A stretch of 64,000 nt of DNA from Geminicoccus roseus DSM 18922 (GTDB lineage: Bacteria; Pseudomonadota; Alphaproteobacteria; Geminicoccales; Geminicoccaceae). Below are positions 1 to 8,397 of this stretch, one piece after another. How positions within the stretch are numbered: the stretch's first letter is position 1; every line of letters starts with the position of its first letter. The notes under the pieces were generated by a model that was not told the DNA's origin, did not search any database, and was given only the letters and a program-made list of their open reading frames with translations. The stretch lies in assembly GCF_000427665.1 (NCBI RefSeq), contig NZ_KE386572.1:1946196-2010195 (forward strand), given 5' to 3'. The position numbers and the translations under genes are program-made.

Positions 1-648
1 GATGCCGGCCAGGCGAGCGACCTCCAGGCTGCCGCCGATCGCGTAGAGATTGCGGCCGCCCGGGCGGAAGCGGAGATAGATGCCGGCCAGGACCACCAGC
101 ACCAGGAACAGGGCCACGGTCGCCGACAGGAAGCCGAAATGGCGGATGATGGCGAGCGAGGTGAACCAGTCCGGGTAGCCGACGATCTGCTGGCCGTCGG
201 TGAGCAGGCTGGCGGCACCGCGCGCCATCGACATCATGGTCAGCGTGGCGATGAAGGCCGGCAGCTTCGCCTCGGTCACCAGGAGGCCGGACACCAGGCC
301 GCAGGCGGCGCCGGTCAGGATGCCCAGCAGGATGGACGGGACCATGGGGAGCCCGAACTCGTGGGACAGCCAGCCGGTCATCATGGTCGAGAGCGCCAGG
401 ACCGAGCCCACCGACAGGTCGATGCCGCCGATGATGATGACCGCGGTCATCCCGATCGCGAGGATGCCCAGGACCGTGACCTGGTCCAGGATGTTGAGGG
501 CGTTGCGCACCGACAGGAAGTAGTCGGAGCCCAGCGAGAAGGCGATGCAGAGGGCGACCAGGCCGATCAGCGGGCCCTGGGCGCCGCTGGTGAGGCTGAT
601 CCGCGGCATCCTGATGCCGCCCGATGATTGCGAAACCCGCGCTTCCAT
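1..648 (-). CDS. Sugar ABC transporter permease, RbsC family (3' end cut by window)
   Basis: Inner-membrane permease of a ribose/xylose-type sugar ABC importer. I translated the minus strand from ATG 648-646 and obtained 216 residues still open at base 1, so the C-terminal third lies outside. Diagnostic RbsC-family stretches are VIIIGGIDLSVGSVLAL near residue 70 and GRNLYAIGGSLEVARLAGI at the cut end, with hydrophobic segments between them. It is the last visible gene of a leftward operon with the FGGY kinase and the split transketolase, so it probably imports the sugar those enzymes use. The matching ATPase and binding protein are not in the window. The family call is firm; the substrate is inferred from neighbours. 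Confidence 0.88.
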   Translation of the reverse strand, partial: MEARVSQSSGGIRMPRISLTSGAQGPLIGLVALCIAFSLGSDYFLSVRNALNILDQVTVLGILAIGMTAVIIIGGIDLSVGSVLALSTMMTGWLSHEFGLPMVPSILLGILTGAACGLVSGLLVTEAKLPAFIATLTMMSMARGAASLLTDGQQIVGYPDWFTSLAIIRHFGFLSATVALFLVLVVLAGIYLRFRPGGRNLYAIGGSLEVARLAGI

Positions 649-700
649 CCCCGACCTACCCTGTTTTCTGTTGTTCAGGAACGATTGACGTCGATCCGGT

Positions 701-2167
701 TCAGTCCGGCGCGCGCAGGCGCGCCCTGGCTACCATGCGCCGCCAGTGGCGACGTTCCCCTTCGCGCTCGTTCCCATCCATGCGCGGCTCGAAGCGCTGG
801 CGCTCGCGCGGCAGGGCCAGAAGCTCGGCCATGTTCCAGAACCCGGCTCCCAGGCCCGCCATGTGCGCGACGCCCAGGGCGGACAGCTCGGCCGTATTGG
901 AGCGGAGCACCGGCCGGCCGGCCAGGTCCGCCTGGAGCTGCATCAGCACCGGGTTCCTGGTGGCGCCGCCGTCGGCGAACAGCTCGCCGACCCGGCCCAC
1001 GCTCCGGTCGACCACGTCCAGCACGTCGGCGACCTGGTGCGGGATCGATTCCAGCGCCGCCCGGGCGATGTTGTCCCGGGAGGTGCCGAGGCCGAAGCCC
1101 GCCAGCAGCGCCACCGCTTTGTCGTCCCAGTAGGGCGCGCCCAGCCCGCCGAACGCCGGGACCAGCGCCACGCCGTCGCTCGTCGCCCCGGCGGCGAGGT
1201 CGGCCAGCTCCTGGGGCGAGACGCCCAGAAGCCCGGCCGCCCAGCGGATGGTGGCGCCGGTGGAGCGGATGTTGCCCTCGGCGGCGAAGGCCGGCCGGTC
1301 CAGCATCCAGCCGATGGTCAGGCAGACCCCTTCCGCCAGCGCGTCCGGGCGCTCGATCAGGCCCATGATCGAGGAGCCGGTCCCGTAGGTCGCCTTGACC
1401 TGGCCTGGCTCGAACGCGCCGTGGGCGAACAGGGCGCTGTGCGAATCGCCCATCACCGCCAGCACCGGCACGCCGTCGGGCAGCCCGGCCAGACCGCGTG
1501 CGGAGGGGAACGGCCCGTTGGAGGGCAGCACCTTCGGCAGCATCGCCGCCGGGATGCCGAACAGGTCGAGCAGCCAGTCGTCCCAGGCGACGTCGCGCAC
1601 GTTCAGGAGCTGGGTGCGCGCGGCGTTGCCGGCCTCGATCACGTGCTCGCCGCCAAAGCGGCTGAGCAGCCAGCTGTCGACCGTGCCCAGGCAGAGCTCG
1701 CCGGCCTTTGCCCGCTGCTCCGCCCCTGGAACCTGGTCCAGCACCCAGCGCGCCTTGATCGCCGAGAACATCGGGTCGAGCGGCAGGCCGCTGCGCTCCA
1801 GCACCTGCCGGTCGATCTCGTCCGAGCGCAGGCCGGCGCACATGGCGGCGGTGCGCTGGTCCTGCCAGCCCAGCATCGGCGAGACCGGCTCCCCGCTCCG
1901 CCGGTCCCAGACCACCAGCGATTCGCGCTGGGTGCTGAAGCCGATCGCGGCGACCCTGGCGGGGTCCTGGCCGTCCAGGCAGTCCGCCACCGCGGCGGCG
2001 ACGCTCTGCCAGATCTCGATCGGGTCCTGCTCGACCCAGCCCGGGTGCGGGTGGCGCTGGCCGACCTCGGCCGTGCCGCTCGCCACCACCCTGCCCTGGC
2101 GGTCGACCAGGAGGCACTTGGTGGAGCTGGTGCCCTGGTCGATCGCGAGGATGTGCGCGCCGGCCAT
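701..2167 (-). CDS. FGGY-family carbohydrate kinase (possible apulose/ketose kinase)
   Basis: ATP-dependent sugar or polyol kinase, 488 residues, usual FGGY length. The N-terminal phosphate-binding loop reads LAIDQGTSSTKCLLVD. The second actin-like domain has GLGAPYWDD and the adenosine-binding FADGGATRNPVLMQLQADL. ATG 2167 follows one base after the stop of the transketolase C-subunit gene, so the genes are co-transcribed. Similarity features lie between glycerol kinase and xylulose/ribulose kinases, so sequence alone does not give the substrate. Next to a split transketolase, a phosphorylated ketose such as apulose 4-phosphate would make sense (inference). The C-terminal tail after HMAGLGAGFWNMAEL is arginine-rich and may be family-atypical. 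Confidence 0.85.
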   Translation of the reverse strand: MAGAHILAIDQGTSSTKCLLVDRQGRVVASGTAEVGQRHPHPGWVEQDPIEIWQSVAAAVADCLDGQDPARVAAIGFSTQRESLVVWDRRSGEPVSPMLGWQDQRTAAMCAGLRSDEIDRQVLERSGLPLDPMFSAIKARWVLDQVPGAEQRAKAGELCLGTVDSWLLSRFGGEHVIEAGNAARTQLLNVRDVAWDDWLLDLFGIPAAMLPKVLPSNGPFPSARGLAGLPDGVPVLAVMGDSHSALFAHGAFEPGQVKATYGTGSSIMGLIERPDALAEGVCLTIGWMLDRPAFAAEGNIRSTGATIRWAAGLLGVSPQELADLAAGATSDGVALVPAFGGLGAPYWDDKAVALLAGFGLGTSRDNIARAALESIPHQVADVLDVVDRSVGRVGELFADGGATRNPVLMQLQADLAGRPVLRSNTAELSALGVAHMAGLGAGFWNMAELLALPRERQRFEPRMDGNEREGERRHWRRMVARARLRAPD

Positions 2168-2168
2168 G

Positions 2169-3119
2169 TCAGTGGCTCAGGATCTGGCGGGCCGCCTTGG
2201 CGAGCCCGGCCGCGTTCAGGCCGAAATGATCGAGCAGGAACGCGGTGTCGCCGGTCGGCGCGAAGCCGGTGACGCCCAGGATCCGCATGCGGACCGGATG
2301 GTGCTGGGCGGTGAACTCCGCCACCGCGGCGCCAAGGCCGCCCTCGACCACCGCTTCCTCGGCGGTGACGATGCCGCGGGTCTCCTGCGCCGCCTTGAGG
2401 ACCATCGCCGTGTCGAGCGGCTTGATCGTGGACGCGTTCAGGACCCGGGCGTCGATGCCCTCGGCGGCGAGCTGGCCGGCCGCCTCCAGGGCGCGCGACA
2501 CCATGGTGCCGGTCGCGATCAGCGTGACGTCGCGGCCCGGGCGCAGCTCGTAGATCCGGCCGGCCTCGAAGCTGGCGTCCTCCGGCGTCACCGCCGGCAC
2601 GCCGAACCGGCCGATCCGCAGGAACACCGGCCCCTTGGCATGCAGCGCCCAGCGGATCGCGCCGCGGGTCTGCGCGGGGTCCGCGGGCACCATCACGGTC
2701 AGGTCGTTGATCGCCCGCATCCAGGCCAGATCCTCGATCGAATGATGGGTCGGGCCGAGCTCGCCATAGGCCATGCCCGGGCTCATGCCGCACAGGACGA
2801 CATGGTAGCCGTTATAGGCGCAGTCCGCCTTGATCTGTTCCAGCGCCCGGCCGGTCAGGAAGGGCGAGGCGCAGCAGACGAACGGCACGAAGCCGCCATT
2901 GGCGAGGCCGGCGGCCACACCGACCATGTTCTGCTCGGCGATGCCGACATTGATCAGCCGGTCGGGGAACTCCTTCTGGAAGGCCCCCAGATTGCTGGAC
3001 CCGACCGAATCGTTGGCCACGGCGACGATCCGCTGGTCCTGGCGGGCCAGGGCGATCAGTTCCTCGGCGAAGGCCTTGCGGCAGTCGAACATGCCTTCGG
3101 CGATCACGGGCGCGCTCAT
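2169..3119 (-). CDS. Transketolase C-terminal subunit (pyrimidine and C domains)
   Basis: 316 residues, covering the pyrimidine-binding and C-terminal domains of a two-chain transketolase. The visible hallmarks are VGIAEQNMVGVAAGLA, carrying the catalytic glutamate that activates thiamine diphosphate, GPTHHSIEDLAWMRA, and a C-domain with TAEEAVVEGGLGAAVAE. Start ATG 3119 overlaps the stop of the N-subunit gene by four bases (ATGA), so the two chains are translationally coupled and probably made in equal amounts. Together they transfer two-carbon ketol units between sugar phosphates in the cytoplasm. Split transketolases occur in several catabolic loci, including those for apulose 4-phosphate. 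The function of this pair is inferred from context. Confidence 0.88.
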   Translation of the reverse strand: MSAPVIAEGMFDCRKAFAEELIALARQDQRIVAVANDSVGSSNLGAFQKEFPDRLINVGIAEQNMVGVAAGLANGGFVPFVCCASPFLTGRALEQIKADCAYNGYHVVLCGMSPGMAYGELGPTHHSIEDLAWMRAINDLTVMVPADPAQTRGAIRWALHAKGPVFLRIGRFGVPAVTPEDASFEAGRIYELRPGRDVTLIATGTMVSRALEAAGQLAAEGIDARVLNASTIKPLDTAMVLKAAQETRGIVTAEEAVVEGGLGAAVAEFTAQHHPVRMRILGVTGFAPTGDTAFLLDHFGLNAAGLAKAARQILSH

Positions 3120-3994
3120 CGACCAACCTCCGCCAGGGCCTGCTGCAACTGGTCGGCCGAGGGCACCTTGTGGTGCCAGTCGACCAGATCCTGCATGAAC
3201 GAGACGCCCTTGCCCTTGAAGGTGTGGGCGATCACGAAGCGCGGCCGCTCGCCCGGGGCCGGGCGCAGGACCTCGAGCAGGGCGGCATGGTCGTGGCCGT
3301 CGACCTCGTGGACGTCCCAGCCGAAGGCGCGCCACTTGTCGGCCAGCGGCTCCAGGCGGTTGGTCGCCTCGGTGCCCGCACCCTGCTGGAAGCGGTTGCG
3401 GTCGACGATGGCGGTCAGGCTGCCCAGGCCGCGATGGCCGGCGGCCATGGCGGCCTCCCAGTTGCTGCCTTCCTGCAGCTCGCCGTCGCCCAGCACCACG
3501 AAGGTCCGCCAGTCGCGCCCGGACAGCCGGGCGGCGATCGCGCAGCCGACCGCGATCGGCAGGCCGTGGCCGAGCGGGCCGGTATTGGCCTCGACGCCCG
3601 GCACCTTGCGGCGGTTGGGGTGGCCGTTGAGCACCGAGAGCGGCTTGCCGAAGGTGGGCAGCAGCTCGGGCTCGATGAAGCCGCGCAGCGCCAGGACGCT
3701 GTAGAGCGCCACGGCGCAATGGCCCTTGCTGAGGATGAAGCGGTCGCGGTCCGCCCAGTCGGGCCTGGCCGGGTCCAGCTTCAGCACGTCGAAGAACAGG
3801 GTGGTCAGGATGTCGGTGACGGAAAGATCGCCGCCGACATGGCCCATGCCGGCCTCGCCGATGGTGGTCAGCACGTTGAGGCGCACCTCGCGGGCGATCC
3901 CCGCCAGCAGGGCAGGGGCGTCCTCGCCGCTGGACCGGGCGATCTCCTGCGCACGGCCGGCCAGCTGCCTGATGGTTGCCGCAGCTTGTGTCAC
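3116..3994 (-). CDS. Transketolase N-terminal subunit (thiamine diphosphate binding)
   Basis: 292 residues matching the N-terminal half of transketolase. It starts at GTG 3994 with an AAGGGAG-like site upstream. The thiamine diphosphate/Mg motif is GDGELQEGSNWEAAMAA followed by the IVDRNRFQ stretch, and LSKGHCAVALYSVLALRG is the usual transketolase substrate region. First gene of the leftward operon N-subunit, C-subunit, kinase, permease. It faces a divergently transcribed SorC-type regulator across about 290 bp, which likely controls it. Housekeeping transketolase is normally one chain of about 660 residues, so this pair is a specialised, probably inducible enzyme. Confidence 0.88.
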   Translation of the reverse strand: MTQAAATIRQLAGRAQEIARSSGEDAPALLAGIAREVRLNVLTTIGEAGMGHVGGDLSVTDILTTLFFDVLKLDPARPDWADRDRFILSKGHCAVALYSVLALRGFIEPELLPTFGKPLSVLNGHPNRRKVPGVEANTGPLGHGLPIAVGCAIAARLSGRDWRTFVVLGDGELQEGSNWEAAMAAGHRGLGSLTAIVDRNRFQQGAGTEATNRLEPLADKWRAFGWDVHEVDGHDHAALLEVLRPAPGERPRFVIAHTFKGKGVSFMQDLVDWHHKVPSADQLQQALAEVGR

Positions 3995-4015
3995 TGCCCT
4001 TGGCTCCCTTGCTTT

Positions 4016-4190
4016 GAATTTTTATTCAGTAAAGCATCTAAATTCAGGCTACGTACGGTGCTGCCATCCGTCAACAAAAAGATGCGGCTTATGCGTAAAG
4101 GCGGGATTGACACCCCGCCCGATCTGTCGCTGCGCAAGAGGTCTTGACGAGGAAGGGGCGGGCGCGAGAATGTTTATTCCAGAACGAATA
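4016..4190. promoter_or_regulatory. Divergent promoter region with candidate SorC operators
   Basis: The gap between the GTG of the split transketolase operon (3994) and the regulator gene (4283) is AT-richer than its surroundings. It contains a perfect inverted repeat TATTC-N6-GAATA at 4175-4190 and a related GAAT-N4-ATTC at 4016-4027, plus TTTATTC-like half sites. SorC/DeoR-class regulators usually bind such palindromes between themselves and their target operon. No confident -35/-10 pair could be assigned; TTGACG at 4144 is a possible -35 for the regulator. Confidence 0.4.
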
Positions 4191-4282
4191 GAATCAGTAG
4201 ACGGCTGCGTGGCTGCCTCAGGAGGGCGGCGCCGCGGCCGGGCAGCGCCGGAAGGACAGGGACGCATGGAAGGGTGGGGCCG

Positions 4283-5266
4283 GTGAGCCGGCTGAACGAG
4301 TTGCGGCTGATGACCCGCGTCGCCCAGATGTACCATCTGGACGGGCTCAAGCAGGCCGACATCTCCACCGCGCTGCACATCTCCCAGGCGACCATCTCCC
4401 GCCTGCTGAAGCGGGCCGGCACCGAGGGGATCGTCAAGATCACCATCACCCCGCCGCGCGGCACCTTCCCCGACCTGGAGAACACGCTGCGCGCCCGCTA
4501 CGGCCTGGCCGAGGTGATCGTCGCCGACTGCGCCGGGCCGCAGGAGGAATCGATCCTGAGCGCGATCGGCGACGCGGCCGCGCATTTCCTGGAAACCACC
4601 GTGGCCGATGGCGAAGTGATCGGGATCTCGTCCTGGAGCGCCTCACTGCTGCGGATGGTCGACAGCCTCCATCCGTTGAAGCGGACCAAGGCCAGCCAGG
4701 TCGTGCAGATGCTGGGCGGCATGGGCAACCCGGCGGTGCAGATCCACGCCACCCAGCTCTCCACCCGCCTGGCCCAGCTGACCAGCGCCCGGCCGAGGCT
4801 GCTGCCGGCGCCGGGCGTGGCCGGCACGGCCGCCGCCAAGCGGGCGCTTCTGGCCGATTCTTTTGTCCGCGAGACCGTCGGCGAGTTCCGGCACATCACG
4901 CTGGCGCTGGTCGGCATCGGCTCGATCGAGCCGTCGAAAATGCTCGCCAACAGCGGCAACGTGTTCACCGACGACGAGCTGCACGATCTGGCCCAGCGCG
5001 GCGCGGTCGGCGACATCTGCCTTCGATTCTACGGCCGCTACGGCGCCCCGGTCCGGGTTCCCCTGGACGAGCGGGTGATCGGCATCACCCTGGACGAGCT
5101 GCGCAACGTGCCGCGGGTCGTGGGAGTGGCGGGGGGCAGCCGCAAGCTGGCCGCGATCAAGGGCGCCCTTCTGGGCCGCTCCATCAACATCCTCATCACC
5201 GACCGGTTCACGGCGGAAGGACTGCTGGCCGAGGACGTCGTCCCGCAGACCGCTCCTGCCGCCTGA
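4283..5266 (+). CDS. SorC-family transcriptional regulator (sugar-responsive)
   Basis: About 327 residues. An N-terminal helix-turn-helix (KQADISTALHISQATISRLLKRA, residues about 25-50) precedes a large sugar-phosphate-binding domain of the SorC/DeoR type with typical GISSWSASLLRMVDSL and GVAGGSRKLAAIKGALLG segments. GTG 4283 is preferred because GGAAGG at 4268-4273 sits nine bases upstream; an in-frame GTG at 4274 lacks such a site. The gene diverges from the split-transketolase/kinase/permease operon and is followed after 31 bp by an SDR dehydrogenase, so it probably senses a phosphorylated intermediate and controls both directions. Family call firm, effector unknown. Confidence 0.87.
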   Translation: MSRLNELRLMTRVAQMYHLDGLKQADISTALHISQATISRLLKRAGTEGIVKITITPPRGTFPDLENTLRARYGLAEVIVADCAGPQEESILSAIGDAAAHFLETTVADGEVIGISSWSASLLRMVDSLHPLKRTKASQVVQMLGGMGNPAVQIHATQLSTRLAQLTSARPRLLPAPGVAGTAAAKRALLADSFVRETVGEFRHITLALVGIGSIEPSKMLANSGNVFTDDELHDLAQRGAVGDICLRFYGRYGAPVRVPLDERVIGITLDELRNVPRVVGVAGGSRKLAAIKGALLGRSINILITDRFTAEGLLAEDVVPQTAPAA

Positions 5267-5297
5267 CCGGCTCCAGCCAAGCCAGGGAGGACATTCC

Positions 5298-6080
5298 ATG
5301 TCGCGTTTCGAAGGCAAGACCGTGGTCATCACCGGCGCCAGCCGCGGGATCGGCGCCGCCATCGCCCAGCGCTTCGCCAGGGAAGGGGCGGCCGTGCTGG
5401 CCTCCGCCAACGAGGCACAGGTCGAGAAGGTCGCCGAGGCGATCCGCGCCCAGGGCGGCAAGGCCGCGTCCTTTGTCGGCGACGTGACCGACAAGGCCTC
5501 GGTCGTCGCCCTCTATGACGAGGCGGAGAAGCAGTTCGGCCGGGTCGACATCTCGATCCAGAACGCCGGCGTCATCACCATCGCCCGGATCGAGGACATG
5601 ACCGAATCCGAGTGGGACAAGATCATGGCGGTGAACACCAAGGGCGTGTTCCTGTGCTGCCAGGAGGCGATCGCCCGGATCCGCAAGCACGGCCAGGGGG
5701 GACGGCTGATCAACACCGCCTCCGGCCAGGCGCGCCAGGGCTTCGTCTTCACCCCCCACTATGCCGCCAGCAAGTTCGGCGTGGTCGGCATCACCCAGAG
5801 CCTCGCCAAGGAGGTCGCCAAGGAGGCGATCACCGTGAACGCCTTCTGCCCGGGCATCATCGAGACCGACATGTGGGCCTACAACGACCAGGCCTGGGGC
5901 AAGCTGCTGGGCGACTACCAGCCGGGCGAGCTGATGGCCGAGTGGGTCAAGAACATCCCGATGGCGCGCGCCGGCAAGGGCGAGGACGTGGCCGGCCTGG
6001 TAGCGTTCCTGGCCAGCGACGACGCCGCCTACATCACCGGCCAGACCATCAACGTCGATGGCGGCCTGATCATGTCCTGA
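5298..6080 (+). CDS. SDR-family NAD(P)-dependent polyol/sugar dehydrogenase
   Basis: Classical short-chain dehydrogenase of 260 residues. The Rossmann motif TGASRGIG is at residues 13-20, NAG near 90, the catalytic Tyr-Lys in HYAASKFG near 155, and the C-terminal GQTINVDGGLIMS is typical. The PGIIETDMW and adjoining stretches resemble sorbitol/meso-butanediol-type SDRs, so a polyol substrate is plausible. AGGGAGGACATTCC upstream of ATG 5298 gives a good ribosome-binding site. It follows the SorC regulator on the same strand and probably oxidises or reduces a sugar entering the transketolase pathway (inference). Confidence 0.85.
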   Translation: MSRFEGKTVVITGASRGIGAAIAQRFAREGAAVLASANEAQVEKVAEAIRAQGGKAASFVGDVTDKASVVALYDEAEKQFGRVDISIQNAGVITIARIEDMTESEWDKIMAVNTKGVFLCCQEAIARIRKHGQGGRLINTASGQARQGFVFTPHYAASKFGVVGITQSLAKEVAKEAITVNAFCPGIIETDMWAYNDQAWGKLLGDYQPGELMAEWVKNIPMARAGKGEDVAGLVAFLASDDAAYITGQTINVDGGLIMS

Positions 6081-6107
6081 CCGGCCCGCTGCCGGGATGA
6101 CGGGCGG

Positions 6108-6581
6108 TCAGGCCTGGCAGTCCTGTTTGCGCCGCCACGCGGCGTAGAGGTCCGGCTGGCCGCCGTCCTGCACCGGCACGTGACGCACCGGCATTGCCTG
6201 CTCGGCGAGCGGCCGGGCGAGGTCGGCGTAGAGGGCCGCGCTGGACAGGCCGAACGGCGCTCCGTCCTCGTTGGAAAAGGCGTAGGCGACCTCGCCGATC
6301 CCGGCCAGCCGCATGGCGGCCAGGCACATCGGGCAGGGATGGCCGCTGGCATAGACGGTGCAGCCCGCAAGGTTGGGCGAGCCGAGCTTCCGGCTGGCGG
6401 CGCGCAGCGCCAGGAGCTCGGCATGGGCGGTGGGGTCATGGGTGGCGACGGTCTCGTTGACCCCGGTGGCGACCACCTCGCCGGCCAGGACCACCACCGC
6501 GCCGAACGGCCGGCCGCCCTGCTCGACATTGGCCCGGGCCAGCTCGATCGCCTGGCAAAGGAAGCGCTGGGTCGCCGGCAT
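6108..6581 (-). CDS. Nucleoside deaminase, guanine-deaminase-like
   Basis: 157-residue zinc-dependent deaminase. The zinc site is visible as TAHAELLAL, with its His and catalytic Glu, and GHPCPMCLAAM, with its two cysteines. The PFGAVVV start of the fold and the overall length fit the CMP/dCMP-deaminase superfamily, closest in style to guanine deaminase (GuaD). It differs from the tadA-type gene at 59114-59557. It converges with the SDR gene upstream and lies 36 bp after the aspartate decarboxylase gene on the same strand. The physiological base is not decided by sequence. Confidence 0.8.
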   Translation of the reverse strand: MPATQRFLCQAIELARANVEQGGRPFGAVVVLAGEVVATGVNETVATHDPTAHAELLALRAASRKLGSPNLAGCTVYASGHPCPMCLAAMRLAGIGEVAYAFSNEDGAPFGLSSAALYADLARPLAEQAMPVRHVPVQDGGQPDLYAAWRRKQDCQA

Positions 6582-6617
6582 GGTCGGATCCTTTCATGGC
6601 GCGGTCCCGGCCGCCCG

Positions 6618-8249
6618 TCAGTCCGGCGGATCGGCCGGCCCGGGCCTGGCGGCCTGCACCGCACGGTAGGTCTGCAGGTAGCCGCGCGCCACCGCCCGCA
6701 TCGCCCGGCCGATCTCGGCATAGACCTCGTCGTCCAGGTTGGCGAACGAGACCCGGGCCGACCAGTCCGGGGCGTGGAAGCCGCCGCCGTTCAGCAGCAC
6801 AATCCCGTGGCTCTCGGCCAGCTTGAACACGATGTCCAGCGGGTGGACGTTGTCCCGGACATAGGCGGCGACCTTCGGGCCGACATGCCGGGTCAGCCAG
6901 GCTTCCAGGTCGATCAGCCCGTAATAGGCGTCGTAGAACCGGTCGGGCTGCGGGTGGATGCCGAGCCCGCCCATCAGCGCCTGGAACCGGCGGTGCAGGA
7001 GGTCGATGCAGACCGCCTGGTAGGCGCGGCCGAGATCCATCAGCTCGGACAGGCCGAACAGCATCATCATCACCTGCTGCGGCCCGGACAGGCCGGCGGT
7101 GTGGTTCAGGGCCACGCCGCGGCTGTCGGCGACCAGCCGGTCGATGAAGCGCAGCGTCCCGGGATCGACCGCCAGGCTGGCGTAGCGGCGCTCGACCTCC
7201 AGGCGGACCGGCTCCGGCAGGGCCGCGATCCGCCGGTCGACCAGATGGTCCTGGTGCAGCGCCACCAGGCCCAGGCGCCAGCCGGTGCAGCCGAAATACT
7301 TGGAATAGGAGTACAGCCCGATCGTGTTGCCCGGCAGCTCGGCCAGCAGCGAGCGGAACTCCGGCACGAAGCTGCCATAGACGTCGTCGGTGATCACCAG
7401 CAGGTCCGGGCGCCGGGTCCGCACCAGCCGGACGATCTTCGCCATGGTCGGCGGATCGATCGCGACGCCGGTGGGATTGCCCGGGTTGACCAGCACGAAC
7501 GCCTTGACCCTGGGGTCCAGGAGCTTGGCCAGCTCCGCGTCGCCGTACTGGAACCCGTCGGCCGCCGCTGCCTGGACCTCCACCGTCTCCAGCCCGGCAT
7601 CCTCCAGGCGCGGCAGGTCCAGATAGGGGGTGAGGATCGGGGTGCCCAGCGCGACGCGGTCGCCCGGGAGCAGCAGCCGGTTGGTGCGCAGCGTCCGCAA
7701 CAGATAGCAGATCCCCGCCGTGGCGCCCTCCACCGCGAACAGGTCGAGCCGGCCGGCCGGCCAGGCGCCGCCGCCAAGGGCGCAGCGCAGATAGTCCCGG
7801 GAGATCGCCTCGTTGTGGCGCAGGATGCGCGGCGGGATCGGGTAGTGGTCGCCGCAGGCGGCGTCGGCCAGCTCGTGGACGAACTCGTCCGGGTCGAACT
7901 GGAAGCGGTCGACGGCGAAATGGATCGCCTCCAGCAGGAAGCCGGCCGCCGGCTGCTCGGCCTGGCGCTCCAGCCAGTCCTCGATGCGGCGGGCGATGCC
8001 CTTGCGGGCCGGCAGGCCGCCCAGGCCCTCGGGCAGGTCGAGCACCCGGCGGCTCTCGCCGATGGCGAACTGGCCGAGCAGGAAGAAGGCCTCGCGCGGG
8101 GTGGTGGACAGCCAGTTGGGGTTGCCCCGGCCGGCGTTGAGGAAGGTCGAGGCGGCCTTGGCCGAGGTCCCGGCGGCCAGCCGGATCAGCTCGTCCTTGA
8201 TCTCGAACAGGCTGAGCGCCTCGAAATCCCGCAGGCGTCCCGCATCCAT
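6618..8249 (-). CDS. Aspartate 4-decarboxylase (bifunctional aspartate aminotransferase)
   Basis: 543 residues, a PLP fold-type I enzyme of the L-aspartate beta-decarboxylase family, which converts aspartate to alanine and CO2. Family signatures are FLNAGRGNPNWLSTTP near the N-terminus, VNPGNPTGVAI, and YSYSKYFGCTGWRLG carrying the PLP lysine near residue 317. ATG 8249 is chosen because a GGGGGAG site lies about seven bases upstream; upstream in-frame ATGs at 8303 and 8387 have poorer sites. Unlike characterised asd-aspT pairs there is no AspT antiporter beside it. Instead an amino-acid ABC permease and binding protein lie upstream on the same strand, suggesting uptake of its substrate by that system. 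Confidence 0.87.
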   Translation of the reverse strand: MDAGRLRDFEALSLFEIKDELIRLAAGTSAKAASTFLNAGRGNPNWLSTTPREAFFLLGQFAIGESRRVLDLPEGLGGLPARKGIARRIEDWLERQAEQPAAGFLLEAIHFAVDRFQFDPDEFVHELADAACGDHYPIPPRILRHNEAISRDYLRCALGGGAWPAGRLDLFAVEGATAGICYLLRTLRTNRLLLPGDRVALGTPILTPYLDLPRLEDAGLETVEVQAAAADGFQYGDAELAKLLDPRVKAFVLVNPGNPTGVAIDPPTMAKIVRLVRTRRPDLLVITDDVYGSFVPEFRSLLAELPGNTIGLYSYSKYFGCTGWRLGLVALHQDHLVDRRIAALPEPVRLEVERRYASLAVDPGTLRFIDRLVADSRGVALNHTAGLSGPQQVMMMLFGLSELMDLGRAYQAVCIDLLHRRFQALMGGLGIHPQPDRFYDAYYGLIDLEAWLTRHVGPKVAAYVRDNVHPLDIVFKLAESHGIVLLNGGGFHAPDWSARVSFANLDDEVYAEIGRAMRAVARGYLQTYRAVQAARPGPADPPD

Positions 8250-8397
8250 GATCCGACTCCCCCCGAAGCAAGGGATGGTGACGTTCTTCCCCTGATCGGC
8301 CATGACCTCGGAGGACGATGCCGAGATGGCTTCCTGTTCACTTTGGGGTAGATGTCGGCACGATAGGCGATGACGCCGCCAGCGCAACGGCTTCGCC

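Noticed and set aside
6180-8351. A 723-codon plus-strand frame opposite the deaminase and aspartate decarboxylase
   Set aside because: No protein motif, and both minus-strand genes have strong family signatures.
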